A DNA stretch of 64,000 nucleotides from Anastrepha obliqua (taxonomy: Eukaryota > Arthropoda > Insecta > Diptera > Tephritidae). Both the position numbers and the translations under genes were made by a program. The notes under the pieces were generated by a model. That model did not search any database. It saw only the letters and a list, made by a program, of their open reading frames with translations, and was not told the origin of the DNA. The stretch lies in NCBI RefSeq assembly GCF_027943255.1, contig NC_072895.1, positions 23,286,001 to 23,350,000 of the forward strand, written 5' to 3'. Below, in pieces: positions 20,191 through 31,990 of the stretch (position 1 is the stretch's first letter; every line of letters starts with the position of its first letter).

Positions 20191-20960
20191 TGGTGCTGGA
20201 CCTTTCCATGGTATGGCGGTTGTTAGGAAACTTAGAGGAGCTGATGAAGTGAACGCAAAACTAAAATTGATTTATATAAATAGAGCTAAACGATATAGTC
20301 GGCGTTGAGTGGGTGCTAGCGAGTGAAAGAGGGGATAAGGTCACGGTAGCGGCGATGGCGTCTGGTCAAAAGTAAATAGCAGTAAACTTGGCACTGTTTA
20401 ACGCACAAATAGGTTTTTTAACCATAACAACAACCACAACAACCAAACAAAACGGAACTGGGGAATAAATGTCTGTCTTAAGGAGGCAAACGCGAAGCAA
20501 TCAACAAACTAATCAACTTTAAGTCCCTACCTATGGTTCGATCCATGTCACCAGCATCACCACTACATCCATGAACCTCATCGAGGTCATCACCTCTGCC
20601 ACATTAGCAATTTTCGTGCCACCTTAACCACTTTTTCGAACAATTTATTCGACGTCGTCGTCATTTTCCCAACACACGCACACACACACATTTCGCATAT
20701 TTCGGTTTCGGTTTAGTCAACTTCATACAGCTCCAAAAGAAATGAGGAAGGTAAGAGTATCAAGTTTCAAATCTGGCTCTATGAACCAAGATGGAACCTG
20801 AGACGTAGGAAAGTAAGCGTAGTTGAAGTCAGCAACACCATGCCACTGGAAAATAAAAATTAAACTTGATGTGATAGAATAAAATGTATAAGTAAATGCC
20901 GTTTGTGGTGGAATAAGGGAATAGTCGGTAAACAAAAAGTGTAAAAAAAAGTATCAAGCA
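20191..20960 (+). other. stac 3' UTR and downstream flank
   Basis: Non-coding, with CA-repeat text near 20670-20690. One AATAAA occurs at 20464-20469. The transcript end cannot be fixed. Confidence 0.5.
20464..20469 (+). terminator. Possible polyadenylation signal of stac
   Basis: AATAAA about 275 bp after the distal stop. AT-rich flanks contain many chance matches further on, so the choice is weak. Confidence 0.3.
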
Positions 20961-22890
20961 GCTTAGAAATGTAAGCGCGTTAATTTATGTACGCTGGAGC
21001 TGCCCCATAAAATCGCATTTTTAATCTCCAGACATTAACGGTAATTATTCGAAAGCTTCCAAAATGAAAAAAGCACTAAGAGTCTCCAAAGTTTAGAGGG
21101 TTTTGATTTTTTGGGTGAACAAATTAAAATTTTTCTGGAATATTTTTTTTTTTCTTGAACTTTTTTTTGTTTCGTAAAATTGTTTGCTTATTATTAGCAT
21201 TACTTATTTATTTTGACTTTTTAAGTAAACAAATTTTGAAACTCTTTTTAATATTTTTTTTTATTATTTTTTTTCTAAAACTCTTTTCTTTCTTCATATT
21301 TTATTTTATTTTAGGAACTTTTGATTTTTTGAGTAAACGAATTTTGAAATTTTTTTCAATTTTTTTTTTCTTAAAATTTTTTGCTTTCTTAATTTTTTAT
21401 AATATATACATATATTTTTTTTTGTTTTCTAGATTTTACAATTAAGCAAATTGAAACTTTTGTTTTAATATTTTTGCAAACTTAAAAAAAATTTTTTTTC
21501 TTAAATTTTTTTCTAAAATTGTTTTTCTAAAATATTTTTATTTTTAGTTTTTTTCTTTTTGGTTTTTTTAGTAAAGAAATAGTGAATGATTTTTTTTATT
21601 CTTCTGGAAATTTAACAAAATTTTTTTTCTAAAATATTTTTTCTTAAAAACTCTTTTTTTCTAAATAAACAAATTTAAAATTTTTGTAAAATATTTGGAT
21701 ATTTTAACAATTTTTTTCTTAAAATTTTTTGCTTTCTTCATTTTTTATATATCTACATTTTTTTTTTTGTTTTCCAGATTTTACAATTAAACAAAACAAA
21801 CATAAAAAAAATTTTTTTTGTAAAATATTTTTTCAAAACTTCTTTTTTCTAAATAAACAAATTTAAAAATTTTTCACATTTTTGGATATTTAAACATTTT
21901 TTTCTCTTAAAATTCTTTTCTTTCATCATATTTAATTTTTTTTTAACTTTTTTATTGCTGGATTACTTCTTTCATTTTAATTTTTTGAGTAAACAAATTT
22001 AAAAAAATGTTTGCAATATTTTTGCAAATTGAAAAAAAAAATATTTTGTGTAATTTTTTTTTCAAAATATTTTTTTCTTCAAAGTTTTTCCCCGAATAAA
22101 CAAATTTTTAACATTTTTGGAAATTAAAAAAAATATTTTTTAATTTTTTAAATTTTTTTTCCTCCATAAATTCTTTTCATTCTTCATATTTCATTTTTTT
22201 GGTTATTGCTAGCATTACTTCTTTTATTTCGGTTTTTTGAGTTAAAAAATTTTGAAAGTATTGCTTTATTTTTTTTTGGAAATTTAAAAAAAAATTTTTT
22301 TTTTAAATACTTTTTCTTAAAATATTTTTTCTTAAATTTTTTTTCTTAATATACTTTTTCTTTTTTTTCCTTTTTTTTCTTAATTAAAACAATATATTAT
22401 TTTTGTAACAAGATAAGATAAAAAAAATTTTCACATTTTTGGAAGTTAAAAAAAAATATTTAAAATAAATTGAAACTATTTTTTCCTCCGAAATTTTGTT
22501 TCATTCTTCATTTTTATTTTTTTTTATTTTTTTTTGCTTATTGTTGGCATTACTTCTTTAATTTGGTTTTTTGAGTAAAGAAATTTTGAAAGTTTTGTAT
22601 TAATTTTTTTGGAAATTAAAAAAAAAATTTTTTTCTAAAATAGTTTTCCTAAAATATTTTTTCTTAAAATTTTTTTTCTTAATATACTTTTACTTAATTT
22701 TTTTTTCTCAAATAAAAAAATATATATTTTTTGTAATTTTTTCATTTAATTAAAAAAAAAAATTTTTTCTAAAATATTTTTTCTTAAAATTTTTTTTCTT
22801 AAAATATTTTTTCTTACATTTTTTTTTCTTTTTCTAAATTAAAAAAATATTTTTTTTTAATTTTTTTGCTTATTGTTAACATAACTTCTT
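20961..22890 (+). repeat. T-rich degenerate tandem array
   Basis: About 1.9 kb of T-runs and A-runs with recurring words GAGTAAACAAATTTTGAAA, GCTTATTGTTGGCATTACTT and TTTTTCTTAAAAT. The GCTTATT...TTACTTCTTT word recurs near 21187, 22205, 22537 and 22868, and its TTACTTCTTT half near 21964. Unit length is irregular. It is a worn minisatellite. The open frame at 21155-21445 is a T-rich artefact. Confidence 0.7.
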
Positions 22891-24890
22891 TTACCGTAGG
22901 TATTGCATGCCTTCTAGTAAAAGCGTTCTTGTCCCAACATTTTACAGCTGAAATATCAGCACGTAGACTAGTTGCATTTCATCGATTGCTACTGAATTTC
23001 TTAAGTACATTAATTTCCACTTTCCGACAACTCAGAATTCAAAAATTAATTCCCCACCGACACATGCAATTGCACGTGCGTAATACATTTTGAATAATAC
23101 ATTCATATTTTCCAACTTACAAAGCTACACCCAATGTCATGCGCACACCAGTAAAAGTTCAAACATCCTTACGCATCTGGTCCTTTTCTTGCATTTCTAG
23201 GCGCCCTTGCTCTCAATGAGAGCCGAGACAAAGAAAACATTCAGCTTTATATTTCTATGCGCTCAAATGTATGCTTACACTTTTTTAATTTTGTACAGCT
23301 CGAAATTCCGTCTTCATCAGCATGCGTCAACCACGCCCATAGGGTCATAAATTCTCTCCAATGATCACAAGGCAAAAATATCATCGCGTACGCAAGCTAC
23401 TCATTTTGCTAAGGTCTTCAAAAAATGTGTATTTAAAAATATAAGAAAATGTCCTCAAAATATATTCGATAGGTACAAAATGAGCCCTATTGATTTATGG
23501 AAGTAGTCACTTTTTACTTTTGAGTCAACATTCAAAATCTTCTTTCTACTCGTTTACATAGGTATTTACAGTGACGTGGAGTATAGCGGCTACTCTCGAA
23601 ATTTCCGCTTTGCAATATTGTGGTGATGGTGGTGGATTGATTGCAACTTCTGCACGGCCACCCCATTTTCTTGACATAGTTTCCCAAAGGCCAGTGAACG
23701 GTTATTGTTGCGTGGCTTTAATTAAAATTTGAATTAATTTATTTTTTGTTATCATTACAAATATTTTACTTTTTATGGGATTTTTTATGAAAAAATCATT
23801 ATTTCTCCAATATCAATTCCCTTGCTTTGGTCGCTCAGTCAATACGATTTTGGAAATATCTGAATTCGAGGAAGAATCGTCACTCAAAATCCAATGACAA
23901 TGCGCTCAAAGTTCACTCAATTACCCAAAAATAAAATAAAACAAAACAAAAAAAAAGGAAAAAGCAATTCAAGAAGGAAAAAAGTAAAAGAAAACAATAA
24001 TTAAATATTGGTAAACAATCATAAAATATACACAAAAATATATTTACACACAACTAAGTATACAAACATATTTAGAAAGAATCATCTAAGACAACCAGAA
24101 GTCATATCCAAAAATTCCTACTTAGTAAAAAGAGTAAAACAAGAAACAAAAAAAACAAACAATGTATGTATGTATTAGTGAAAAGTAAAACAAAAGTTGG
24201 AACAAATAGTAAATACACTGAATATAGTAAAATATTTACTATATATTTAAATATCTGAGCAACAGTAAAATATAGAAATTTATGTAAGTGCATTTGTAGT
24301 AAACGCTGCAACGGTAGAAGGCAGACCATGAAATGAACTTAGGTCGGAGTTTATAAACACTTTTTGCAGAAGCAAACAAATATTTAATGAAGCTACATAA
24401 TAAAAATAAATATCAATTTTTTTCCGATACAAATATATATGACATTTATAAACTTTTCTATTTTTTATACCAAAAATGACAACAACAATTTGATAATGTT
24501 ATTTTTTTGGAGACTTGCATACATAACCTAACACATTTTCCAATTACAATCTACTAATACGACTTCAAACAAATATTGAGTATACAAACATTAAATACGC
24601 GTATGGATAACGTTGGTAAAATCGCTAAAAAGCATAAAACATAAAATGAAAATGAAGTAAGAAATTAGTGTAGGATGCGAAGCTTGCCTGCGCGGTCAAA
24701 CACAAAAGCAAAAGGTTCGCTACATACAAAAAACAAAAAAGGAATAGAATAGAAGTCGTTGATTGGCACGGCGTAACTTTAATAGCAATATGAAAGCTGC
24801 ATGGAGTAAGTGAAAGCTCTGCTATTCCGAAAGCTGGCTTTTCGATGTTCAAAATAAACGGAGTGCGACGAATTACCAAGTTAAAAGGTT
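22891..24890. other. Intergenic AT-rich DNA
   Basis: No gene, RNA or repeat recognised. Short open frames are chance. Confidence 0.5.
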
Positions 24891-24894
24891 TTTT

Positions 24895-25680
24895 TTATTT
24901 TTTATTTTATTTTTTAGGAAAGTATAGCCAAATCTACAACAAAACCCATAGATCCGAACTCAATATATTAAGTTCTTGCTTTTTTTTTGATGAAAATAAA
25001 ACTTTTTTCTGAAAAAAATGGTTACAAGTAAATCATTGAAAGTATTGCCCATAGCTGGCTACTACTTTTCCCCATCTTTCTGGTAGATCTCGTATACCGT
25101 CGTGGTATAGCTGTTCTTGTTTTGAGGCTCAAGCCATTCTTTGATGTCTTCCATTCATAGAACTGCTGCTCAGCTAGACCATGTGCCATCGATCGGAACA
25201 GGTGATAATCGGACGGCGCAATATCTGGAGAATATGGCGGGTGGGGTAGGGTTTCCCATTTCAGTGTTTCCAGGTAGGTTTTAACGGATTTGGCAACGGG
25301 AGGCCGAGCGTTGTCATGCTGTAGAATCAATTTTTCATGCCTCTCCGCCTATTGCACAGTGCTCGGCTCAATCGCATCAATTGAAGTTGATTGCGATCTC
25401 CACTGATGGTTTCGCTTGGTTTTAACAGTTCATAATAAATGAGACCAATTTGGTCTCTCCAAATACATAGCATAACCTTCGCAGCGTGAATATTCAGCCG
25501 AGGCGACGACATAGAATCATGACCGGGCAGTCTCCATGACTTTCTTTTCCTTGGATTGCTGTAATGAATCCATTTCTCATCACCCTCATGGTTTGCGTTG
25601 AACAAAACCCTTCCTTTTTTGCAGCTGGAGCAGTTGTTCACGGGCGAAAAAACGACGTTCAACATCCCTTGGTTTTAACT
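24895..25680 (-). mobile_element. Mariner, 5'-truncated, frameshifted
   Basis: The - strand shows GDEKWIHYSNPRKRKSWRLP (first Asp, about 25575), ILQHDNARPPVAKSVKTYLE (second, about 25325) and PPYSPDIAPSDYHLFRSMAH (third, about 25235). So DD34D is complete, but in two frames joined at about 25330. The helix-turn-helix part is missing at the right edge near 25670. Confidence 0.85.
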
Positions 25681-26142
25681 CATAAGAAACCCAAACAAAT
25701 AAACAAAATAAAGTATAATAAATGTAATAAAGCGTACGTTTGAATTTGCTAAGAAATTGCGTTGATTTTTGAAAATTGTTTCGTCACAGTTTCTTCCAGA
25801 TAGCAGACTTCCGAATGTGGGGAAAACAACTGGGTAAGATCTACGCAATTTTTAAGCGTTTTCATATTGACATTTTATTGAATCAAAATTGTAAAGGATT
25901 CTGAGATTTGTGCGTATACAGAATTTTAAAATTATTTAAAATTCAATGGGCTATAAAACTACATACCCAGAATTTTTCTATAGATGCTAAGAAAAAAGTT
26001 GGAAGACTTTTTTAAACTTCATACATTTTTTTTTTAATTTTTTTGCAAAGTTAGAAGCTTTGAGTTATATGATTTTAGTTGTAGAACTGACTATACTTTT
26101 ATGAAAACATGAAAACAAATTGAAATGGAAAAAAAATTTTTA
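25681..26142. other. Intergenic DNA, nothing recognised
   Basis: AT-rich, no supported feature. Confidence 0.5.
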
Positions 26143-26873
26143 ACTGAAACTTCTTAGGCGTCAATAGACGAGCGAAATGGAGAGTAAAATTTCAAGGCCA
26201 TGCAACGTTTTGGGCATTTTCGTTCCGCGAGAGAGAAAAAAGATATAACGTAGAGGAAAAGAAGATAGAGAGCTATAACTTATGTATATCTAAGATATAC
26301 TTTAGGCTATTTTTCCTGAGTTTTTTCTTGTGGTTGCTAATTTCTAGTGAGAAATAACACTGCCTACTTTTTGGGGCTCGATTGTTGGTGCAAACTTGTA
26401 GGAAATATATTTTTGGTGCCTAATTTTGCCATTATATTTCCTTGGTGCCTACTGCTTAGGGCGTTTTTTGGTACCAATTTTTGGCGTTTTTTTTTTTTTT
26501 GGTGCCTACTTTTTCCTTATTTCCGTTTATTTCCAATTCCTGGCTAGTGCTTGTGCGTACTATAAAGTGCTATCCATTCCGGCGTCGGATTTATTGTATT
26601 GCCTTGCTGTAATTTTTGCATTGCTGCGGTCCTGGAATCGCTGTGTTTGTGCGGGTGATAAACGCTCGGAGTAGTGCGCGTTGTTGCCACGGTTTGTGGC
26701 CGGCGTTTACCTACACCGGTCGACCCTTCCACGTTTTTTGTAAATTTTGTCTATTTGTATTCTCTTCAAAATATTTAAATATATATTCTTTCTCTCGCTC
26801 TCTCTCTTTCATTCTCTCTCGGGTCTCTCCCTCTTTCTTTGACTTTCTTTGTCACTTCTGTTAGATGTACTAC
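26143..26873 (+). repeat. Unclassified dispersed repeat, copy 3
   Basis: Starts TGAAACTTCTTAGGCGTCAA and follows copy 2 almost throughout, ending at GATGTACTAC before a T-run. Small losses lie near 26700-26780. Confidence 0.85.
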
Positions 26874-27900
26874 TTTTTTTTTTGCTTTGAAATTTTGTCA
26901 CGCATCATTTATTTCACACACAAGTGTATATACTGGCGTATATATTGCAGACTCTTGCCGAGAGAATTTATATTATATTTAAAGCAGATGCTTTCAAATA
27001 TTTGGCTAATTGAGCAGCGACAAAAACAACGCCAAGCTAACGAGCGCAGACTTTTTGAATTTAAGATTTTGACTGTAGCGGGGCAAAGTGAAGCAAAAGG
27101 ATGAGGTGTGGTAATAAGACAAAATAGAAATAGGTGTAACTTGCAGCACTTAGAATTCATAGCACAGCTGGATGTTAAATGTTAAAAAATTAACAAATTA
27201 AAAAAAAAAAAAACAACAACACAAAAAGACATAAACTGATAAACTACGTAGATTGAAGTAACGGAAAAACACAGAAATTAATGTTTACAACAAAAAACAG
27301 AATAAAAGTAAAATTAAAAATAAAAAGAGGCACGTGCATAGAAAATATTGATTAAAATAAATTAGTTTAAGACATCAGCAGAATATCTCATGGCTGGAGC
27401 GCCATTTTAGTGTGTAAGTGTAAGTACTAATTAAGTAAAAAAATAAAAAATTAAATGAAAATAAAATAAGATAAGAAGTAAAGGTAAAAATTATTGAAAA
27501 TAAAATGCATTTTAGCAAATCATATTGCAAATCTAATTGCTGACATTGAACAAAACATCAGAAACCAAATGAAGAACTTAGTACTTAGTATTCGCTTTTT
27601 ATAGTGTATCCACGGGCCTTATTTTTCAGCAAGCAAAACAAAGAAACACAAAACGATTAAGCGAAATGCTAGCGAGGCGAAATAAAAAAGGCAGATATCA
27701 TAAAATTATAAAAACTAAATTAATTGTAAACATTTTTAAACTCTCTAGAGAGCGAGCCGAGTGTTACTTACTAAATAATTAAAGCATTATCGAAAAGCAC
27801 GCAAATGAATTTATTTACTATACAAATTCACTTTCATTGCATATTCTAAGAAACAATGTTAGAAATTGAAGATAATTTAAAAAAACTTTAATTATGAAAA
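26874..27900. other. Intergenic A/T-rich DNA
   Basis: No recognisable feature. An A-run lies near 27200. Confidence 0.5.
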
Positions 27901-27904
27901 AAAA

Positions 27905-28335
27905 AAAAATTTCTGGTCACATTAAAGCTAGTTTTTTGTTTAATTTTTCTTTACATTTTTAAAGAAAATTTTAACTATAAAAAAAAATGTTTTCTGGTCA
28001 CTTTAAAGCTGGCTTTTTTGTTTAATTTTTCCTTACATTTAAAAAAAATTTAATTATAAAAAATATTTTTCCGGTCACTTTAAAGTTAGTTTTTGTTTAA
28101 TTTTTCTTTATATTTAAAAAAAAAATTTCTCGTCACTTGAAATATGTTTTTTTTGTTTAATTTTTTCTTACATTTAAAAAAAATTTAATTATAAAAAATT
28201 TTTCTGGTCACTTTAAAGCACTTTTTAGATTAATTTTTCCTTATATTTGAAAAAAAAAGTTATAAAAAAAACTTTTTTCCTGGTCACTTTAAATATAGCT
28301 TTTTGTTTAATTTTTCTTCTTCTTTTTAACTAATA
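27905..28335 (+). repeat. Minisatellite, about six units of 55-80 bp
   Basis: The unit contains TTCTGGTCACTTTAAAGCTAG followed by TTTGTTTAATTTTTCTTTAC and an A-rich spacer. Starts are near 27911, 27991, 28068, 28125, 28203 and 28277. Units are diverged, so the array is old. Confidence 0.8.
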
Positions 28336-28546
28336 TTTTTAATTATTATAATTTAATTATTTATTTAATTATTTTTTATAAATATTTTAATACAAAATAT
28401 GCCACACTTGGTGTACCTGCGCTTAGGCGGGTCCGTTTTTTTCGACATCCTTCCCAGCAGATGCGCATTCCATGTGAAATGCTAAGCAGAAAAGTCTACT
28501 AGAGCATTGCTCCAAAGTCACTTTCGAGGCACACAAAGTTTAAAAG
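28336..28546. other. Intergenic DNA
   Basis: Nothing recognised. Confidence 0.45.
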
Positions 28547-28720
28547 CAGCCGCCATAGCCAAATGGGTAGGTATCCGTGCATGAAACAGCAAAAATGATA
28601 GAAACAGTGTTTTTTAATAGCGGTCGCTCCGCGGGCAGGCAATGGCAAGCCTTCGAGTGCATTTCTGCCATGAAAAAGCTGCTCATAAAAAAAAACAAAT
28701 TCCTTTTAGTGTCAGCTTAA

Positions 28721-30214
28721 CCCTTTGCGCACGCAGCCGCTCGACGGGCGAGCGTCGCTGACGGCGAGAGGTATTCGAGTGCACAGTAAAAAAAATAAAT
28801 ACTATGAACGTTATAAAAACTAAGGCTTTATTTAACACAAGAAAAATGTTTCATAAAATCAAAAGAGAATTATAAACGAACTGCTATCACTGCTAATGTT
28901 GAAATGCCTTAGTGGATTCCTTATTGCGCGGATTTCACTTCCACTTGACGAAGTAATGCCGCCATCTTCCGTTTTATCAGATTCAAAGTAATATTCGGCA
29001 AAACTGTCACTATCGTGCGTAGGATAAAATACTAAAAATATAAAAGGCCTGCTGGTTCCTCTGGCAGTGACACTAGGAGACTGAATCGAAAAATTCTGTT
29101 TCTGCCGTCGTCTCTTGAATGCGGCGTACTGACGACTAATTGAGAAAAAGTGGCGGGGCAGCAGTATTGGAATTTTTAGTGACAGTCAAGCTGCACTGAA
29201 AGCACTTGCTAACCCATGATGTTCTCCAAGGTTAGTCGGTGAATGTAAGACGAGACTGAACAGTGTTGCAAAACACAACAAAGTTAGTCTTATTAGGATG
29301 CTTGGATATTGTGTTATTACAGGGAACGAGTTATCTACCTGATAAATTGACTAATGACGGCTCTCCAAGTATGCCACTAGGCCCTGAACCCTTTCTAGGT
29401 ATCAATTCCGCATCGATTCAACTATGGATTGACGACTTCATGAGGTCTACCCATAGAGAACGTTGGTATGGGTTGAACTTGGCAGAGTAGCCAAGTGCTT
29501 TGTGAAAGAACCAGACAGGAAAATAGCGACCTTCCCCCTAAAACTCAGCAGAAAAGACCTGAGAGTACTGGTGGGTGTAATCACAAGGCACAACGCCTGT
29601 GGTCAGCATTTGGCTGCCATGGGGTCATCGACAGCCCGATATGCTTATCCTGTATTGAGGATGACGACACTGCAGAGCATTTTCTTTGTAGCTGCCCGCC
29701 GTTCTCCAGAATCGGACTTAGGTTGCGATATGCTGAGTATGGATAAAGTTCATACTCTTCCTCTTCCGGATCTCTTAAGATTCATCAATGAATCCAATAG
29801 ATTGTGGAAGAGAGTCACCAAACTAATTTATCCTTTGTCTGCACACCCACTTTTTATCTTTCCTATCTCTATTCTTTCTACAGGAATCTATCCGGGTGTA
29901 GTACAATGGTCTCCTGGCTAAGTGCTTGGACTTATCCAACCGTCCACAAATCTAATCTAATCTAATCTACCGTCGTCTCACATCGTAAGTTTACATTATA
30001 AGGAAGATAAGACTTCATTGCTAACGGCCACTAATGTCTTTGAATGAAAATGTGACTCTTTTACTATACCTATGCGTATCTAGCCGCTCAGAACGACAGT
30101 CAGGCTCGTGACAGCCTTGTAACTACGAACTAATTTGAGCGGCTGTATGCCAACACGCGTCCGGAACGGTAAGCCGGCTTGGGTGGCTATACGCCAACCC
30201 TCGTCTCCAAAGGG
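28721..30214 (-). mobile_element. piggyBac-type deletion derivative, split by a non-LTR element
   Basis: Bounded by TTAA at 28717-28720 and 30215-30218, with ends CCCTTTGCGCACG and, at the right, CTCCAAAGGG. Between them, outside the nested insertion, remain about 390 bp on the left and 245 bp on the right. The left part on the - strand encodes an acidic stretch like piggyBac N-termini (a Ser/Asp/Glu-rich run around 28960-29020). No catalytic core. The nested insertion is 29115-29969. Confidence 0.8.
29115..29969 (+). mobile_element. 5'-truncated non-LTR element, TSD CCGTCGTCTC
   Basis: The 10-bp direct repeat lies at 29105-29114 and 29970-29979. The coding remnant begins in RNase H (IGIFSDSQAALKAL), with in-frame stops. 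It continues with LSRKDLRVLVGVITRHNACG and a zinc knuckle (CLSCIEDDDTAEHFLCSCPP). The 3' tail is a run of AATCT units at 29948-29968. It resembles the 6791-7960 element in architecture but has a different tail unit. Confidence 0.88.
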
Positions 30215-30262
30215 TTAAAACTGAAGGTCTCTCCCATTGTGAAACAGAAACAGGGAAGCAGC

Positions 30263-31319
30263 TCCGCCAATTATTTATTTATTTTTGAAGTATTATATAT
30301 GTTATTTTTTTGTGCAAACTTGTACCTGAAGATATTCTGGTTCGAAGATTTTTTTTGCTATCTATTTTTTATTTAAAGAACCCTATGATGGCGCTACAAA
30401 ACAAATTAAACGTAATTTTTTAATATTGTAATGGGAATAGTGACTGTATTTATTTTATATATACAAATCAAGCTTAAACTGGCAAAGAAAGCAAAGGCAA
30501 TTAAGTCTTACAATATTTCAAAAGTTTATTTTAAACTATTTTTTTTTTGTTTTTGAAATTATATCAAATCAATAAAAATTTTTTCTGAAATTTTGTTTTA
30601 AACTATTTACAAATATTTTGGTTTTAGTTCCTTTTGGCTTAGAACAGAAGATATTTTTTTCTGCTTTCTACCTTCATTGCCATAACTGCCTCCCAATTTT
30701 CTTAAGAATTAAGGATAGCTTCTCTTAATATTCGAGTACTAGAAAGTTACTTCAGAGTGTTCAGAGTTTGGAGAGCTACTCACTAATAGAGTTTTTTTCC
30801 TAGAATCTTCATTAAAATCTGTTAGGAACGATGTCAAAAAAAAAACGTCACATACATATTGACCCACCCTAACCTACATGCAACCTAATTGCTCATCTTA
30901 TATGAAGATTACCTCTTGCGTGATCAACTCAGAGTGGCCAGACTGCGTGATTTCGCGCATCATCGGCGTTGTTTCTCAACTTTTTTTGCAATGCGTATCT
31001 AAAAATCCGCCTCAGTTTGGTTTGTTTGGCTGGTTTTCAACCAGTTTCCATGAACTTTTGTTTCACTTGTTCTGATATCAAGTTGTAAAATTCAAAAGTA
31101 ATTCAAAGACAAAGTGACAGATAAATGATTTTTTTTGTTTTCAAATGTACAGAAATTAGTGTGTGTTATAAGCAGTGTTGCCAGTCTTGTTCATTTTCGC
31201 CCAAAAATCGGTAATCTCCAAAACGAAAGAGCTTTTTAGAAAATTAATGTTTTTTAATTCTATTAAATATAGATAACGAAAAACCACTAATTTTAAATAA
31301 AATAGCAAAACCAATTTAA
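30263..31319. other. Intergenic AT-rich DNA
   Basis: Contains a lone TTGACCCACCCTA near 30859-30871, like the terminus of the mariner at 13651. Otherwise nothing. Confidence 0.45.
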
Positions 31320-31490
31320 TTTTTTTTCCTTGTTCACTCCTCTCGGGAGCATAGGGCCTCGACAAGGCTTTTCCATCGTACACGGTTCTGTGTTGTTGTT
31401 TTTGCACCGTCCCATGAGATGTCGGCATATGCTAGTTCACGCAGCATCGACCTTCTCCAAGTGTTTTTTGGTCGACCGCGATACCAAAGA
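31320..31490 (-). mobile_element. RTE-type non-LTR 3' end
   Basis: The - strand reads RPKNTWRRSMLRELAYADIS, WDGAKTTTQNRVRWKSLVEA and LCSREE, then a stop and an A-run. This is the C-terminus of a widespread insect element. The start is truncated. Confidence 0.75.
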
Positions 31491-31739
31491 ATGCTGGAGT
31501 TTCTAATTTATCGATTTTTTTATTATTTGAATTGACGGACGTATCAAATAAATGGATGCATAGCAATATCAGGAGATTTCCGTAAGATTTTTTAAGCTCC
31601 AAAATATGGAAGTAATTAATTTTTCGTTTTAATTAATTTTTAATTTTTTCCTTTTTTTTTTGATTTGAGATATATAAAAATTTTTGCTTCAATTTGGAAT
31701 TGCGGAGAACTGTATTTTGTACTGTGATGTAATTTAACA

Positions 31740-31990
31740 ATAAGGGTAAGCTTTTCTTAAAAGATACGGCAAACATTCAAGTTGAATGCCCAGGTATTTC
31801 ACCTCTTTTTGAGTCACTAGAGACGGTCGCCTAGTTGCAGGCTGAGCTCGAGTGGCGTGAGATCTCGTGTCAACAGAATGTCTTGGTCTTGTATTTAGCG
31901 AGCTCCACATCATGATCCTCAAGCTAAAATTTGATGCTTGACATGACTGGGTTCAGCTTCCTCCTGGGGCCCTCGGTATCTCGCACTGTT
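31740..31990 (-). mobile_element. Non-LTR reverse transcriptase fragment
   Basis: The - strand has LEDHDVELAKYKTK then RRPSLVTQKEVKYLGIQLE, the RT block before and including the K-YLG-L motif. Frameshifted and short. Confidence 0.6.

Larger units (their letters stand above)
28547..30262 (+). mobile_element. SINE interrupted at its TTAA by a piggyBac-type MITE
   Basis: Left SINE half 28547-28720: A-box TAGCCAAATGGG at 28556, then GGCAGGCAATGGCAAGCC and GCTCATAAAA, up to GTCAGCTTAA. Right half 30215-30262 resumes TTAAAACTGAAGGTCTC and CCATTGTGAAACA. In this family the intact text at that point is a GGCTTAAAACTGTAGGTC-like string, so the insertion point is the SINE's own TTAA. The B box is deleted in this copy. 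Confidence 0.85.

Noticed and set aside
20961..22890. Coding frames in the T-rich region
   Set aside because: Phe/Leu/Ile-rich translations come from T-runs; no domain or splice support.
27905..28335. CRISPR-like repeat-spacer array
   Set aside because: Units are diverged and AT-rich with no constant repeat and spacer lengths, in a eukaryotic genome: a minisatellite.
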